In this document: positions 50,327-58,495 of the stretch, piece by piece
Layout: each line of letters opens with the position of its first letter
Position numbering within the stretch: the stretch's first letter is position 1
IMG/VR virus record: IMGVR_UViG_3300038701_003016
Location: 1-64,000 of that record
DNA from: a virus
Length of the DNA: 64,000 nt
Reading direction: 5' to 3' (one strand)
Made by a program: the position numbers and the translations under genes
Notes under the pieces: generated by a model
What the model saw: only the letters and a program-made list of their open reading frames with translations
Database searches by the model: none
What the model was told of the DNA's origin: nothing

Positions 50327-50365
50327 AAAAAAAAGACTAGTCATTTATATGACTAGTCTTTTATA
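50327..50365 (-). terminator. Terminator hairpin, symmetric
   Basis: AAAGACTAGTCAT and ATGACTAGTCTTT form a 13-bp stem. The minus strand continues in eight T, the plus strand in TTTTATAAAA, so it may act both ways. Confidence 0.85.
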
Positions 50366-50394
50366 AAATAGTTTCCTACTAAAATATCCCCTTA

Positions 50395-50643
50395 TTAGGC
50401 TAGGGGGTCTTCTTCAGAGGCTTTAGCTTGCTTTTTAAGTTCACGGGCTGTAGGGATATCTTCGCCGTCTGAACGAAGTTTATTACGGTACCAATTAATA
50501 GACGGAAGGGAGGTTTTAGCTTCTGGGAATTCTGCTTTCACGGCTTCGAGGGCTTCCTCATTTGTCATGCCCGCACGAATAGCTTCAAGAGCTGCTTTGC
50601 CTACACCGCGTTTTTCAACTTTTTGATCTTGAGTTTCACTCAT
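50395..50643 (-). CDS. Small protein with FPEAxT..WY..K.R module, 82 aa
   Basis: Start at the second ATG (50643) because AGGAG overlaps the first. RGVGKAALEAIRAGMTNEEALEAVKAEFPEA then NWYRNKLR: two or three helices with a basic recognition-like helix. Paralogous module to 45406-45864. Probably DNA-binding; less A+T-biased codons than neighbours suggest high expression. Confidence 0.75.
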   Translation of the reverse strand: MSETQDQKVEKRGVGKAALEAIRAGMTNEEALEAVKAEFPEAKTSLPSINWYRNKLRSDGEDIPTARELKKQAKASEEDPLA

Positions 50644-50741
50644 GTTCATCTCCTAAACTAATTAATAATTAAATAATACGAATTCCTATAAAGGAAAGTC
50701 TTCTACAACTTAAGGCATCTTTTCAAATGAAATAGCCCTCG

Positions 50742-51095
50742 TTATACTTTTATTTGTACTTTAAACGGATTGTATGTATTTGTCCTCCTGTCGTATTTAA
50801 GTATGTTTACTGTGCCATTAGCCATTTGACAAGCAATAGCACATGCAGCTCCTATTGCAATAGGGTCTCCAATGGCCAATATATAATCGTCATGGTTAAA
50901 AGAGGCCGATTTAAATACATTCTGCATATGAGTGATAGAAGTGTCAACTCGATCTGCATATAAATTACCAGGTCTCAATACTTCTACTATTTCTCCATAT
51001 TGAGCCGCTGCGGAAAAATCATATTTATTTACCCAGCCACGTCTGATCTTGTCATAATAGGCAGGTCTTTGAACCATGAATACTCGACTAATCAT
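50742..51095 (-). CDS. Conserved phage protein, 117 aa
   Basis: YILAIGDPIAIGAACAIACQMANGTVNILKYDRRTNTY is a sequence type I associate with many phage genomes beside replication helicases, without known function. The start overlaps the helicase stop (ATGA). Confidence 0.7.
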   Translation of the reverse strand: MISRVFMVQRPAYYDKIRRGWVNKYDFSAAAQYGEIVEVLRPGNLYADRVDTSITHMQNVFKSASFNHDDYILAIGDPIAIGAACAIACQMANGTVNILKYDRRTNTYNPFKVQIKV

Positions 51096-52609
51096 AATTT
51101 AACCTCTTGTAAAATCTTTTTCATTCCCTCTCTTGTTAATGAAGAAGCTATATCAATATTATTTTTTACACTATCTCTTATGTATTTATCAATTGGAGCC
51201 CCTATAAAGTCTATAACAGGAATATTTCCCCCTCCAATTGCAGTAGCTCTTTCATCTGCTTGACTTCGTTTAATTCCATCAAATACATGAGAGTACCAAA
51301 TAATTTTACTGGCGGCAGACAAATCTAATCCAGAAGTCGAATACCCTACTAGAGCTTTAATATTATTTTCAGCTCCAGGCTCAAAAGCTTTGCGGGCTTT
51401 AAGCTTATTAGCAGTAGATATTCGCCCATGATACTCTACTATTTCATGCCCTCTATCTCTTAAAGTCTTAGCAATCAAGTCCATATCTTCATGAAAAGCC
51501 GCCCAAATAATACATTTTCCGCTAGCTCTTTCTACTTCTTCAATAAGAGCTTCTAATTTAGGGTTGGCTCCTGGAATTCTATACGTTTCGCCGAATTCAT
51601 CTTTAATAAATCCAGAAGCAACCTGCTGTAACTTTATAAGTCTATTTGTATTTTCCCCAACCGATATTTCATTTTCGCCTATTTCAAGTTCATATTTAGT
51701 TCTTAAATCTGAATATACTTGAACTTGTTCATAAGTCATACCTACTTCTATAGTTTCAGGTACTATAGAAGGTAAATCAGTACAATCTTCTCTGAGAACT
51801 ACAGAGCTATATTTAGCCATTTTTGATCTTAAACTATCTAGATTTATATATTCAGATAGCTGTTTATATTGATGCTTTTTAGCCCTTTTAAGAACATAAA
51901 TAGCATGGTTAGCTTCAAATTCACTATATTTTTCAAAGCCTAAAGCTCCTTTTTTTAAGAGCTCAAATTGGCCCCAAGCATGTAATGGTGAATTGTCTAA
52001 AGGAGTACCTGTAAGTATACGCCTATAAGAGCATTTGTTTGCAATCGCCCGTGCCATACTTGTACGTTTAGCAGAAGGCTTTCTAAAATCATGACTTTCA
52101 TCAAATACTACCAATATTTTACCGTGTTTATTTCGTATAATTCTTTTTATTAATTTTCTTACATCATCCCTTACCATAGTTTCGCTGGCAAAGCTAAACC
52201 ATGTAAGATTAGAACTTTTTATTAATTCTTTAGCTGTTTGCCACCATCTTAAATGGTCTTGTTTCCATTTAGCTTTATCCGCCGCTTTTACTTTTACAAC
52301 GCCTTTTTCACTGGCTATATCAGTATTCCAAACTAAACATTGGTATTCTATGGAGTCCCAATGATGAATGTTTAATTCTCTTCTGACCCAATTATCATGA
52401 ACCCCATTAGGAGCAAATATAAGTACGCAATCTATTTTGCCTTGGGAGTGTAAATTGCAGGCTGTATCTATTATAAGCTTAGTTTTACCTGTTCTCATTT
52501 GCCAAAATAAAGCGCGAGAAGGTAAATCTGCAGAATACTCAAACTCCTTAAATTGATGGTCGTAAGGAATTGTTTTAAAATCTGCGCTTATAAGAGCTTG
52601 AGTACTCAT
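51092..52609 (-). CDS. SNF2-family DNA helicase/translocase
   Basis: 505 aa. Motif I QMRTGKTKLIID, motif Ia FAPNGVHDNW, motif II FDESHDF, motif III LTGTPLDN; C-terminal half with IIWAAFHEDMDLIA and STSGLDLSAASKIIWYSH for motifs IV-V and a degenerate VI (SQADERATAIG). ATP-driven DNA translocation in replication or recombination. Translationally coupled to both neighbours. Confidence 0.92.
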   Translation of the reverse strand: MSTQALISADFKTIPYDHQFKEFEYSADLPSRALFWQMRTGKTKLIIDTACNLHSQGKIDCVLIFAPNGVHDNWVRRELNIHHWDSIEYQCLVWNTDIASEKGVVKVKAADKAKWKQDHLRWWQTAKELIKSSNLTWFSFASETMVRDDVRKLIKRIIRNKHGKILVVFDESHDFRKPSAKRTSMARAIANKCSYRRILTGTPLDNSPLHAWGQFELLKKGALGFEKYSEFEANHAIYVLKRAKKHQYKQLSEYINLDSLRSKMAKYSSVVLREDCTDLPSIVPETIEVGMTYEQVQVYSDLRTKYELEIGENEISVGENTNRLIKLQQVASGFIKDEFGETYRIPGANPKLEALIEEVERASGKCIIWAAFHEDMDLIAKTLRDRGHEIVEYHGRISTANKLKARKAFEPGAENNIKALVGYSTSGLDLSAASKIIWYSHVFDGIKRSQADERATAIGGGNIPVIDFIGAPIDKYIRDSVKNNIDIASSLTREGMKKILQEVKL

Positions 52610-53229
52610 GCTGGATACAAAAAGCCTTCTTCTTTTAATATTTTTTTAGTGTATTTTTTATGAAGAGATAGCCATTTCATTTTTATAAGGAATGGAAATC
52701 TGCCTCTAATAGGCATTAATTTTACCCCGAGAGCTTCTAACTTATCTATTCCCCATGTATTTCCTGAGGGCCTCATAATTTGAGCCCGTTCATCCTTTAG
52801 CACTCTAGTATCAATTTCTTTTATCCAGTTCGGATGGGGCCATATAGTCCCAAATTTTCTAGCAGAAGCTTCATGTAAAGTTTCTTCATATACACAAAAC
52901 TCAGGCATAAGCCTTTTTAAAGGAGTTACTTTATCCCCAATTAAATACTCTGAATTATCATGACATAAAGCGGTTAAGCATTCTCGGGCTGTTCCCCCAT
53001 TTCTTTCAATATACTTAGCTAAAACAATTGTATGCTCGCCTACAGAATAAAACCTTTTAGAATGCCCATTATATCTGCATATTAGAGACAAAGCATGAGC
53101 AACGTCTTCGACTTTTATTTTAGAAATAAGAGTTTGCATATTGGTTGTAAAATAAAAATCAGTTCCAGAATGTAATTCCATCCATACGTCTCTGTTTTCA
53201 AGCTCATTTGAACTAGTATTTTCTTTCAT
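52606..53229 (-). CDS. HD-domain phosphohydrolase (YfbR/DatZ-like)
   Basis: 207 aa. DVAHALSLICRYNGHSKRFYSVGEHTIVL and LCHDNSEYLIGDKVTPLK contain the HD metal site (His, HD) of YfbR-like 5'-nucleotidases. Phage relatives remove specific deoxynucleotides; DatZ of 2-aminoadenine phages belongs to this family and also sits beside a PolA-type polymerase. The substrate here could be dATP, dCMP or others. Confidence 0.85.
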   Translation of the reverse strand: MKENTSSNELENRDVWMELHSGTDFYFTTNMQTLISKIKVEDVAHALSLICRYNGHSKRFYSVGEHTIVLAKYIERNGGTARECLTALCHDNSEYLIGDKVTPLKRLMPEFCVYEETLHEASARKFGTIWPHPNWIKEIDTRVLKDERAQIMRPSGNTWGIDKLEALGVKLMPIRGRFPFLIKMKWLSLHKKYTKKILKEEGFLYPA

Positions 53230-53407
53230 ATTCCGTACCTTTAATTTTCAAGTTCTGATTTTCTGTGTGCCTTTTAACTCTTCTGTCACATTTTTTATTA
53301 TCTGAAGTCTTTGTAAAGGTGCTCATAGGGCCTTTACCCCACAAATCGCTATTCATTCTAATAGGGTCTTTCGTATATTTAATATGGTCCTTATGCGTAT
53401 ATGACAT
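53213..53407 (-). CDS. Small basic protein, 64 aa
   Basis: Lysine- and arginine-rich (KKCDRRVKRHTENQNLKIKG), no hydrophobic core. Lies between polymerase and HD hydrolase with overlap to the latter. Probably expressed; function unknown. Confidence 0.5.
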   Translation of the reverse strand: MSYTHKDHIKYTKDPIRMNSDLWGKGPMSTFTKTSDNKKCDRRVKRHTENQNLKIKGTEYERKY

Positions 53408-53410
53408 TAT

Positions 53411-55771
53411 TTATTTCCTATATCTGCTGTACCTTTCAGCCTCTGCAGTAATAGGGCACCCTTCAGCCCATGGTTCAATTTCTGACATTAGCTCTTCAAA
53501 TTCTTCCAAAGAGCCTTTATTCTTTGGCACTTCCCCGACCATCTCATCATGGACTGTCATGAACACTCTATAAATAGTGTCTTTGCATCTTAACATTGCG
53601 TCAGCCATTATATCTCTAGCTACTGCTTGAGTTATATTCTCTACTAATTTTCCGCCATAGGATGCTGTACGAACCCATTTTCCTTTCGCCAAAGACATAT
53701 ATCTTATGCCATCTTTGACTTCTCCCCAACTTGTCTTTGTAGGTTTTACAAGAGGGTCTCTGTAACGAACTAATCTACCTGAAGGTAGCTGACAGCACAA
53801 GAAACCTCCTTTTACAAACCATTTTATTTTACCTGATACATAGCAAGGACCCGTAAGTTTATCTCTTTGTTCTATATACTCTGGAGTTACTTCGGCGACA
53901 GCTCCTAAAGTTTGTTTGACTAAAGCTTCCCAGCCTTTAATAGCTGCTATCGCCGCTTCTTCTTGTTCCTTCCACATGGCTTTAACTTCAGGATACCTAG
54001 TTCTATAGACATCGACTGTATATTTCATTAAAGCCAATTCGTGTATTATAGCTTTCGGATTTTCGTCAGCATCAATAAGTATACGTAAAACTCTCGACGC
54101 TTCTCTCTTTTTGAGAGGCTTAGCCTCTTTTCCAGGGAACAAATAGTCATTAACCCAATTATAATATTTTTCGTATTTATCTTGTAGGATTTTTGCTACT
54201 TGCTGTTTACTAAAAGAAATATCGTATTTACGGCATGTTAATAAGAAGGTTAAGAAACCCATTCCATAGCCTAAACCTAAAATGGCTTGTTTACCAAATT
54301 GCCTTTCTTCTGGATGGTCATGCCTATTTACTGGATATCCATAAATGCCCTCGGCCATATCACAGTAAATATCTCCTCCATTTCTGAAGGTTTCTAAGGC
54401 TTTTTCACAGCCAGCTTCCCACAACACACATCTAGCTTCGATAGCAGAATAATCAGCTACTATAAGGTCATTGTCGATAGAAGGTATTATTAGGCCTCTT
54501 AAAGCACTAGAAAGGGCCTCCATAGTTCCTCCATCATAAAACGCTTCAAGCCAATCTGGATTTTGATCCAATATATCATTGGCAGCTACGTCCATATCAA
54601 ATACTGATTTGTACTTTCCAGTTTTTTCATCAAAATATGATACGTTTTTAGCTTTGCCTCTTGGAAAATTTTGTACTTGAATTCCTTTTCCAGACCATCT
54701 ACCGGTGCCTGCTCCATGGTACATTAATATATCTCTAGCGCGGCCGTCTTCATGATCCGTTTTATCAAGAGCTGCCTGATATTTACGGGTAGAAGTTTTA
54801 TTAACCAATTTTACAAGCTGAAGTACTCGGCGAGCTCTGCCTTCCACCTCTGGCATTTGTAAGAATTTATCTAAAGTAGCTGCTTGAGTATCTGGTAAAT
54901 CCAAGTTTTCATTTTCTCTAAGCCAGTTTTTTACCTGTTCTCTTTTAGTAGCTGCAGAGATGCCTGTCATGTCTTCAAGCTCTGAATTCATTCGCTTCTT
55001 AGCTTCTTCGGCAATATACAATGCAGCTTTGGCTAGCTTAAGGTCAACTTGGGCTCCTGATATATTAATTTCTTGATCTAACTGCCACAATGAAAGCTCT
55101 CGGTCAGACAAGGCCGGAATAACGTCGCTTAAAGCTTCTTCAGCTCTTACATCTTGTTTACAATATTCCCATAACCTATAAATGTCTTCCTCTTCCTCAT
55201 GCCATAAAGTAGGCATAGGAGTATCTCTTCCGTGTTTAGCTCTCCATTCTTGCCTTTCAGATTTACGAGGTTTTCTGGGTTTTGCCATTTTAAGCATAAG
55301 CCTTCGGCCTTCCATATCTTTTTCAATAGGAAGGCCCATAGCTTTACAGGCATTTTCAAGATCACGAGGGAGAGAGGCTGCACTAGCCCGAGAAGCAGAG
55401 CACCGCCACTGGTTTTCTGGAACCTCAGGCCACCCATATCTAGGCGTCATTATATGCCTCCAGATAACTCTTTCAAAGAAAGCATTGTGGGCTTCAACTA
55501 ACCCTCCTTGCTCTATCCACTTAAAAAGCTCGTAGGGTATTTCGCTTTCAGCTATAAAAAATTGGTCGTGGCTTCTATGCCAAAGTTCTACTTTTCCTTC
55601 AGGCCAATAAGGTAACCTATAAGCTAAACAAAATACGTCAGTTGTTGGATGCTTAGAATAAATCCATGAGCCAGTCTTCTTAATTTCGCATTCAGACTTG
55701 GTTTCAAAATCTATAGTAGCATGGAGATTTAAATCAATATATGTTTCTATATTTAATACAGGTAGTCCCAT
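53411..55771 (-). CDS. Family A DNA polymerase with 3'-5' exonuclease
   Basis: 786 aa. Exonuclease motif DFET (Asp21, Glu23) and later acidic motifs are in the first 200 residues. Polymerase motif A is LIVADYSAIEARCVLW, motif B RQFGKQAILGLGYGMG and motif C TVHDEMVGE. It replicates the phage genome with the plus-strand primase-helicase. Motif B has Leu at the position of the Tyr/Phe that governs ddNTP choice in PolA, as a guess from alignment by eye. An inserted segment (about 540-600) separates motifs B and C. Confidence 0.93.
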   Translation of the reverse strand: MGLPVLNIETYIDLNLHATIDFETKSECEIKKTGSWIYSKHPTTDVFCLAYRLPYWPEGKVELWHRSHDQFFIAESEIPYELFKWIEQGGLVEAHNAFFERVIWRHIMTPRYGWPEVPENQWRCSASRASAASLPRDLENACKAMGLPIEKDMEGRRLMLKMAKPRKPRKSERQEWRAKHGRDTPMPTLWHEEEEDIYRLWEYCKQDVRAEEALSDVIPALSDRELSLWQLDQEINISGAQVDLKLAKAALYIAEEAKKRMNSELEDMTGISAATKREQVKNWLRENENLDLPDTQAATLDKFLQMPEVEGRARRVLQLVKLVNKTSTRKYQAALDKTDHEDGRARDILMYHGAGTGRWSGKGIQVQNFPRGKAKNVSYFDEKTGKYKSVFDMDVAANDILDQNPDWLEAFYDGGTMEALSSALRGLIIPSIDNDLIVADYSAIEARCVLWEAGCEKALETFRNGGDIYCDMAEGIYGYPVNRHDHPEERQFGKQAILGLGYGMGFLTFLLTCRKYDISFSKQQVAKILQDKYEKYYNWVNDYLFPGKEAKPLKKREASRVLRILIDADENPKAIIHELALMKYTVDVYRTRYPEVKAMWKEQEEAAIAAIKGWEALVKQTLGAVAEVTPEYIEQRDKLTGPCYVSGKIKWFVKGGFLCCQLPSGRLVRYRDPLVKPTKTSWGEVKDGIRYMSLAKGKWVRTASYGGKLVENITQAVARDIMADAMLRCKDTIYRVFMTVHDEMVGEVPKNKGSLEEFEELMSEIEPWAEGCPITAEAERYSRYRK

Positions 55772-55782
55772 GTTTTATCTTT

Positions 55783-56037
55783 CTAGTCGAGGAAACCTTT
55801 AGTCCCATTAACAGCTTCTTCATACATATTTAGAAGCTCGTCTTGTTCTCTACGGTCATATGCATCCATCTTTCTTCTTTTTATAACCATCCTAACAATT
55901 TTTGGATCATACCCGAGCATTTTAGCTTCGCCATAAATATCCCGTTTATCCTCATTATAAACATCTATTTCTTTCTGGACTGCCTCAAGTCTGTCAACTA
56001 AAGACTTTAAAATCTCAGAACTTGGCGTATTGCTCAT
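55783..56037 (-). CDS. GapR/DUF2312-family DNA-binding protein
   Basis: 84 aa. LVDRLEAVQKEIDVYNEDKRDIYGEAKMLGYDPKIVRMVIKRRK and REQDELLNMYEEA match the GapR family, an alphaproteobacterial nucleoid protein that clamps overtwisted DNA ahead of replication. This marks the host group. The ribosome site AGAGGAAA lies just downstream of the tmRNA terminator and can pair with CCTCT in it. Confidence 0.88.
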   Translation of the reverse strand: MSNTPSSEILKSLVDRLEAVQKEIDVYNEDKRDIYGEAKMLGYDPKIVRMVIKRRKMDAYDRREQDELLNMYEEAVNGTKGFLD

Positions 56038-56050
56038 TTAATTTCCTCTA

Positions 56051-56086
56051 AATAAAAAGAGGACTTTCTGTTGCCCGGCCGTCCTC
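56051..56086 (-). terminator. Intrinsic terminator of the tmRNA gene
   Basis: GAGGAC pairs with GTCCTC on the minus strand and is followed by TTTTTATT. The hairpin 3' arm plus T run overlaps a second stem CCTCT/AGAGG that would cover the gapR ribosome site. Confidence 0.8.
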
Positions 56087-56365
56087 GGAGCCGCGTTCAA
56101 TTAAGCTGCTTGAGCAAAATCAACAAGTGGTTGGTTATCGTTGACAATTAACGATTTTAGTCTATAAAGGAACTACCCTGCATTCTCCAATAACCTCTCA
56201 TTGATAGTCGATCCTAGTTCACCCCCCTCAAGAGCCTACTGACAGAGCTTTGCGCCTTGCTAGAGGTCATAGGCGAGTCAACCCCTGCTTATCAGATATC
56301 AGTAGGCTCATGGTGGAGGTGCCGGGTACTGCCCCCGGGTCCTACTCAATTAAATTCATCTTCAT
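56059..56365 (-). ncRNA. ssrA: Circularly permuted two-piece tmRNA (alphaproteobacterial type)
   Basis: On the minus strand the acceptor piece comes first: CCGGGGGCAGTACCCGG (T-arm equivalent), CACCTCC, A and CCA ending at 56311. An intervening segment follows whose GAGCCTACTGA/TCAGTAGGCTC stem (11 bp) extends the acceptor helix. The coding piece begins GGGGGTGAAC (G1 at 56226). The 7-bp acceptor has G3-U70, the alanine identity pair. GGATCGAC is the D-loop-like motif. The tag frame reads VNDNQPLVDFAQAA then TAA at 56101-56103, with GTC as apparent resume codon. GGGCAACAGAA after the tag is the conserved 3' part. It rescues stalled ribosomes. Confidence 0.93.
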
Positions 56366-56384
56366 CAAATGCATACTTAGAATA

Positions 56385-56412
56385 GAAAAAGGGCGCTCCG
56401 AAGAACACCCTT
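56385..56412 (-). terminator. Terminator hairpin upstream of the tmRNA
   Basis: On the minus strand GGGTGTT-CTTC-GGAGCGCCC is followed by TTTTT. With the next one it insulates ssrA from upstream transcription. Confidence 0.75.
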
Positions 56413-56565
56413 AATCTATTTAGCCCTCGATAATTCATATAGGTGATATACGAAATTAACTTATATAATATAAAAAGAGGGTGCCCCGAAGGACACCCTC
56501 AATTTCCTAGGCGGTCTTGAGAGGGGCAAGAGAAGCCTAGGAGGGACACTCACATGTATCTAGCT
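56413..56565. other. Intergenic structured region between SSB gene and tmRNA
   Basis: Contains the tandem terminators and a third stem, CCTAGGC/GCCTAGG (56506-56512/56535-56541), with an inner CTTG/CAAG stem. No clear sigma-70 promoter for the tmRNA is visible; the tmRNA may arise from read-through or an unrecognised promoter. Confidence 0.5.
56472..56500 (-). terminator. Strong terminator after the SSB-like gene
   Basis: GAGGGTGTCC-TTCG-GGGCACCCTC (UUCG tetraloop) followed by TTTTTATATT on the minus strand. Confidence 0.92.
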
Positions 56566-57192
56566 TTAAAAACCTATATCGTCATCGTCTCCGAGGAAAC
56601 CCTCAGTGTCTTCATCTTCAAGAAAATCATCATCAAAGTCTTCAGCTGCATTCCGACGGCTATCAAGCCGATCTTCATCCGCACAATCTTTAACTTTTTG
56701 TAAATTCATAAGGCCTAAAGATACGCCTTTACCTTTACCGTCATATGAATATACAGTAACAGTAGCTCTAAAGTATGCTCCGGGGTAGATTTCATCCATA
56801 TTACCTTCTTCATGGCTAATAGGATTTTTATTTCTATCTACAATACCTGGTCGCATTTCACTACTTAAATTGGCAAAAATAGTTCCTTCGCCATAGCCTT
56901 CCAGGTCCGCTTTTGATTTACCATCACGCAAACCAAGTTTGTAGCTAGCCCCTTCTGAATTTAAAACTTTAAGTTCTTTAATGGATTTCTTAAAACGTTC
57001 CTTAGCAGCCTCGTTCATAGCATTATTAATATTACGCCATAAAACTTTTTCTTTTTCAGTAAAATTAGCTGGAGTCCAAATAGCCCCACAGCTAAATTTT
57101 TCTTTTGATCCTTCCTGATAAGCTTCAGGTTTTGCTAGTTTGGGAAAAGACATTCTAAATACTGGAGTCGTAAATCTTTGTACTGTAGCCAT
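56566..57192 (-). CDS. Single-stranded DNA-binding-like protein (DUF2815)
   Basis: 208 aa. TPVFRMSFPKLAKPEAY and the beta-barrel stretch GAYFRATVTVYSYDGKGKGVSLGLMNLQKV match DUF2815, a family with an OB fold like T7 gp2.5. The acidic C-terminal tail (DFDDDFLEDEDTEGF, then DDDDIGF) ends in an aromatic residue, the typical protein-interaction tip of phage SSBs. AAGGAAG ribosome site. Confidence 0.88.
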   Translation of the reverse strand: MATVQRFTTPVFRMSFPKLAKPEAYQEGSKEKFSCGAIWTPANFTEKEKVLWRNINNAMNEAAKERFKKSIKELKVLNSEGASYKLGLRDGKSKADLEGYGEGTIFANLSSEMRPGIVDRNKNPISHEEGNMDEIYPGAYFRATVTVYSYDGKGKGVSLGLMNLQKVKDCADEDRLDSRRNAAEDFDDDFLEDEDTEGFLGDDDDIGF

Positions 57193-57274
57193 TTCGTCTT
57201 CCTTTCTATCTATAATGAAATCAGCTATTACTCTTAAATAAAAGAGTAAATGAATATTATAAGTTATTAATAAA

Positions 57275-57838
57275 TTAAGAGCCCTTACTTTCAGACAATT
57301 CTAAGGCTTTTTGTAATAACATCGCTTGCCCTACAGCATCATCAAAAGCATCATGAGCATTAAGCCCTGTCCAATCTATTTTTGGAGTACCTGCAACCGA
57401 AAGAAAAGTTCTTGCACAGTAGGTAACCCTTCTGTCCCAAGGCACATCTCGACCTACTTTGTAATAAGCTGACTTCAAAATCGGGATATCGAAGTCAGAG
57501 GGTTTTGCCCAAACTCCTTGTATATCCCTCCAGCCGTATACTCCTGGTATATTTACTTTATTCAGCCATATATCTAAATTTGATAGAGCATAGGAAAGCT
57601 CTGTAGCATTCTGTTCAAGTTTTTTACCAAGGTCCTTAGCTAAAGGTTGTTGGAGCCACCATTGTAAAGTGGAATGGTCGATAGACCCTGCTCCATCTTG
57701 AAGTTTAACATACTGGTTAAACCCTTGGTCATTAAAAATACGCCCTTTGGATTTAAACTCGAATGCTACTGCGCCTATTTGCACTATAGAAGCATCCGGC
57801 CTTGTGCCAAAAGTTTCTAGATCTAGCATAACATGCAT
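57275..57838 (-). CDS. DnaQ-like 3'-5' exonuclease
   Basis: 187 aa. MLDLETFGTRPDASIVQIGAVAF contains the DEDD Exo I motif; DFDIPILKSAY and NAHDAFDDAVGQAM give Exo II and III with His-Asp. It resembles the exonuclease VIII-like/Rv2179c-like group found in phages. It may process DNA or RNA ends. Confidence 0.85.
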   Translation of the reverse strand: MHVMLDLETFGTRPDASIVQIGAVAFEFKSKGRIFNDQGFNQYVKLQDGAGSIDHSTLQWWLQQPLAKDLGKKLEQNATELSYALSNLDIWLNKVNIPGVYGWRDIQGVWAKPSDFDIPILKSAYYKVGRDVPWDRRVTYCARTFLSVAGTPKIDWTGLNAHDAFDDAVGQAMLLQKALELSESKGS

Positions 57839-57975
57839 TTAACTGCTCCATAATTATCTAGTAGTAAATAAGTTATAATCGCCACGCCTCCCACAAACAG
57901 CTCTATTCCGAAACGGTCTAAAACTTTTGAAAAGAAAGCTAAATGAAATAGTCGATTTGTGAATGGGATTTTCAT
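57823..57975 (-). CDS. Small membrane protein, 50 aa
   Basis: An open frame starts MKIPFTNRLFHLAFF right after the upstream stop (TAA then ATG) and ends KCMLC, overlapping the exonuclease start by 16 bases. One transmembrane segment (about 27-39, LFVGGVAIITYLLL). Context and coupling support it, but no homology is known. Confidence 0.5.
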   Translation of the reverse strand: MKIPFTNRLFHLAFFSKVLDRFGIELFVGGVAIITYLLLDNYGAVKCMLC

Positions 57976-58263
57976 TTATTTTTTCCCTATTATTACCCCT
58001 TGTACTAACGTTCTAATTCTTCCCGAACCTCCTCTGTGAACTGAAACTTCTTCCGTGTTATTTTCTAGAAACCGCACAAACATTTTTGTAGGAGCCTTTT
58101 CAAATCCCCATTCATTACAAAAATTTTCATAGTCTCTATAAATAAAAGTTAAAGGCATTAGCACGTTGCTAGATATAGAGCAAGTGCTAAGCCAAGCGCT
58201 GTAAGAGCCCCATTCAGCGGATACTTCTTTATGAATTTCAGCATTTTTCATACGGTATAGCAT
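57976..58263 (-). CDS. Hypothetical protein, 95 aa
   Basis: Tryptophan-containing soluble protein (WGSYSAWLSTC) with a basic C terminus. Starts inside the upstream gene; ATG 58251 is an alternative. No family recognised. Confidence 0.6.
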   Translation of the reverse strand: MLYRMKNAEIHKEVSAEWGSYSAWLSTCSISSNVLMPLTFIYRDYENFCNEWGFEKAPTKMFVRFLENNTEEVSVHRGGSGRIRTLVQGVIIGKK

Positions 58264-58495
58264 GGCGCTTAGCTATGTCTTCTAAAGAGACTTTCTTGCC
58301 TTTAGCAGCATACCCTCTACGAAGTTGATCCAATAAAGCCAGGTTTAATGCTTCATTTAATTCCTGAGTAACATCCTCAATTCCATCAAAATCATCTAGC
58401 TCCGCCTTTAAATTTATGAAATATTCAGTGCCCTCATAGTTCCCTGTATTTACACGACAACTTTTAGAAACCGACACTTCTTTAATTTCTGCCAC
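58238..58495 (-). CDS. Hypothetical protein, 85 aa
   Basis: GTG start preceded by GGAGGT. Beta strand then helix layout (SKSCRVNTGNYEGTEYFINLKAEL, ALNLALLDQLRRGY). The segment resembles small phage proteins next to exonucleases, function unknown. Confidence 0.6.
   Translation of the reverse strand: MAEIKEVSVSKSCRVNTGNYEGTEYFINLKAELDDFDGIEDVTQELNEALNLALLDQLRRGYAAKGKKVSLEDIAKRHAIPYEKC

Noticed and set aside
52606-53229. Firm call of DatZ and a Z-genome phage
   Set aside because: No PurZ homologue was seen, and YfbR-like HD proteins are common in ordinary phages.
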